Assembly: GCA_905182415.1 (NCBI GenBank)
Contig: CAJJBK010000019.1
Coordinates: forward strand, 1 to 40,103
Source: an uncultured Woeseiaceae bacterium
GTDB lineage: Bacteria > Pseudomonadota > Gammaproteobacteria > Steroidobacterales > Woeseiaceae
Length of the DNA: 40,103 bases
Direction: 5' to 3'
The notes under the pieces are model-generated. The model saw only the letters and a list, made by a program, of their open reading frames with translations, ran no database searches and was not told the origin of the DNA. A program made the position numbers and the translations under genes. Position 1 is the stretch's first letter. The number at the start of each line of letters is the position of its first letter. Positions 38,458 to 40,103 of the stretch are shown in pieces.

Positions 38458-39396
38458 GTGAAGGTTAAAAATGAGAATGATCACATACCAGTATTACTCA
38501 ATGAGGCTATCGCAGGATTAAATATAAAAAAAAATGGAATATATATTGATGGAACTTTTGGAAGAGGGGGTCACAGTAAAGAGATTTTAAACATGCTTGA
38601 TAAAAAAGGTCACTTATATGCCATTGACCGAGATTTACAAGCGATGGATGAAATTGACCCTGAAATTGAAAGTGATTTACGTTTTGAATTAATTAAGGAT
38701 GAAATGTCAGAATTAAAAAATATAGCGATGGGAAAGGCTTTAATCGGAAAGATTGATGGTTTGCTTTTTGATTTAGGAGTTTCATCTCCTCAGCTGGATC
38801 AGGCATCAAGAGGATTTAGTTTTCAAAAAGATGGCCCTTTGGATATGCGCATGGATACAACTAAGGGTATGACTGCTGCTGAATGGTTATCTACTGTTAG
38901 TGAAGATAAATTAAGAACAGTCTTGTTTCAGTATGGAGAAGAAAAATTTTCCTCAAGAATAGCCAGAAATATTGTTAAAAATAGAAATATAGCACCATTA
39001 AAAACTACGTTTGATCTAGTGAATGTAGTAACTCAAGCCGTGCCAAAAATGCATTTTAAGAAACATCCGGCAACTAAAACATTTCAGGCAATTCGGATAT
39101 ATATAAATGACGAGTTATCACAACTTGAAAGCGCTTTAACCGCGAGTATTGATGTATTAAAAAGTGGTGGTCGTTTGTGCGTGATTAGTTTCCACTCACT
39201 CGAAGATCGAATAGTAAAAAGATTTATAAAAAACGCATCATTAGAAACAAAGCAATATAGAGGATTACCAGATGTTCCAAAAGAATTTCAACCGCAATTA
39301 AAAATTATAGGAAAAGCGGTAAGGGCAACTATTGCTGAAATTGGAGTAAATGTAAGAAGTCGAAGTGCAGTTTTGAGAATAGCAGAGAGAATTTAA
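38458..39396 (+). CDS. rsmH: 16S rRNA (cytosine(1402)-N4)-methyltransferase
   Basis: Methylates N4 of C1402 in 16S rRNA, complementing RsmI on the same nucleotide. The 312-aa protein has HIPVLLNEAI near residue 9, the SAM-binding DGTFGRGGHS at 31-40, LFDLGVSSPQLDQASRGFSF, GPLDMRMD, and CVISFHSLEDRIVKRF near the end. The start is a GTG at 38458; no in-frame ATG precedes the first conserved block. Formerly called mraW. Its normal follower ftsL is missing: ftsZ begins 39 bp after the stop. Confidence 0.96.
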   Translation: MKVKNENDHIPVLLNEAIAGLNIKKNGIYIDGTFGRGGHSKEILNMLDKKGHLYAIDRDLQAMDEIDPEIESDLRFELIKDEMSELKNIAMGKALIGKIDGLLFDLGVSSPQLDQASRGFSFQKDGPLDMRMDTTKGMTAAEWLSTVSEDKLRTVLFQYGEEKFSSRIARNIVKNRNIAPLKTTFDLVNVVTQAVPKMHFKKHPATKTFQAIRIYINDELSQLESALTASIDVLKSGGRLCVISFHSLEDRIVKRFIKNASLETKQYRGLPDVPKEFQPQLKIIGKAVRATIAEIGVNVRSRSAVLRIAERI

Positions 39397-39435
39397 TTTT
39401 AAATGAGATAACGAGATAATAAGGGAGGCGTACAC

Positions 39436-40103
39436 ATGTTTGAGTTAATGGATGCACACAGTCAGAGTGCGATAATAAAAGTAATTGGTGTTGGCGGCGG
39501 CGGCGGGAATGCTGTTTCACATATGGTAAATGCTGGCATTGAAGGCGTTGATTTTGTTTGCGCTAATACAGATGCACAGGCATTGAATACAGCAAGAGTC
39601 AAGACCGCCTTACAAATAGGTTGCAACATTACAAAGGGTCTTGGAGCTGGTGCTGATCCAGATATTGGTCGTCAAGCAGCCATGGAAGATCGAGATAGGA
39701 TTGTTGAGGTAATAGAAGGCGCAGATATGCTATTTATCACTGCCGGAATGGGCGGAGGAACTGGTACTGGAGCGGCTCCGGTAGTAGCTCAAGTAGCTAA
39801 AGAGCTCGGGATATTAACGGTAGCTGTAGTGACTCGACCTTTTGAAATGGAAGGTTCTAAGAGAATGGCTATAGCTGATAATGGTATTGCTGAACTGGGT
39901 AAATATGTCGATTCTTTGATAACTATTCCAAATGAAAAATTACTTGCAGTACTAGGTAGTGACTGTACATTGGTTAATGCTTTCGAATCTGCAAATGAAG
40001 TTCTTCAAGGAGCAGTTCAAGGTATAGCTGAATTGATAACTACACCAGGAACTATGAACGTTGATTTTGCCGATGTAAGAACAGTTATGTCTGAAATGGG
40101 TAT
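39436..40103 (+). CDS. ftsZ: Cell division protein FtsZ (C-terminus outside window)
   Basis: The tubulin-like GTPase that forms the division ring. The first 222 residues are present: [20 protein letters not shown], glycine loop to residue 25, the tubulin signature GGGTGTG at 106-112, and [13 protein letters not shown] near residue 130. The frame is open at the window end. AAGGGAGG lies 8 bases before the ATG. Normally ftsA and about a dozen division and mur genes separate rsmH from ftsZ; here they follow each other directly, most likely on one transcript from the MraZ-controlled promoter. Confidence 0.97.
   Translation, partial: MFELMDAHSQSAIIKVIGVGGGGGNAVSHMVNAGIEGVDFVCANTDAQALNTARVKTALQIGCNITKGLGAGADPDIGRQAAMEDRDRIVEVIEGADMLFITAGMGGGTGTGAAPVVAQVAKELGILTVAVVTRPFEMEGSKRMAIADNGIAELGKYVDSLITIPNEKLLAVLGSDCTLVNAFESANEVLQGAVQGIAELITTPGTMNVDFADVRTVMSEMG

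Overview
The window is an AT-rich (by eye well below 45% GC), gene-dense piece of a bacterial chromosome. The gene families and above all the gene order point to a gammaproteobacterium: lpt/kds genes next to ibaG-murA, petABC-sspAB, lpoA-rsmI, rnpB and mraZ-rsmH. A pyrophosphate-dependent phosphofructokinase, a SAM cycle that uses S-adenosylhomocysteinase, and a tkt-gap-pgk-pyk block resemble methylotroph- or sulfur-oxidiser-related gammaproteobacteria. I cannot name the genus. Very short spacers and several convergent genes that overlap or nearly touch suggest a compact, possibly streamlined genome.

Layout. 1-7.2 kb: PPi-phosphofructokinase (partial), adk, rnd, a small membrane protein with mpl (peptidoglycan recycling), a LON-domain protein, hemL and a cpdA-like phosphodiesterase. 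7.2-9.8 kb: the SAM-cycle pair metK-ahcY. 10-17.2 kb: tkt, gap, pgk and pyk, interrupted by an opposing PhoX-family gene. 17.3-20.5 kb: a MoxR-type AAA ATPase with a CoxE-like VWA protein, then a patatin-like lipase. 20.6-26.4 kb (minus strand): CaCA antiporter, kdsD, kdsC, lptC, lptA, lptB and mgtE, covering Kdo supply and LPS export. 26.6-28.1 kb: ibaG-murA. 28.3-32 kb: cytochrome bc1 (petABC) and sspA-sspB. 32-34.2 kb: a short lpoA and rsmI. 34.2-37.2 kb: an apparent accessory insert with a PutP-type symporter, a nickel/cobalt-type permease behind a complex leader, and a decayed isochorismatase-family gene. 37.2-40.1 kb: RNase P RNA, then mraZ, rsmH and the start of ftsZ.

From 21.9 kb to 39.4 kb the order is a pruned version of the Pseudomonas/E. 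coli arrangement. The mla genes, rpoN, rplM-rpsI, the genes between sspB and lpoA, and the whole dcw interior (ftsL to ftsA) are missing from their usual places. I found no phage, insertion sequence, CRISPR array or tRNA. The points most worth a second look are the direct rsmH-ftsZ junction, the leader of the metal permease gene, the inverted-repeat-rich spacer between rnpB and mraZ, and the isochorismatase remnant that has lost its catalytic cysteine.
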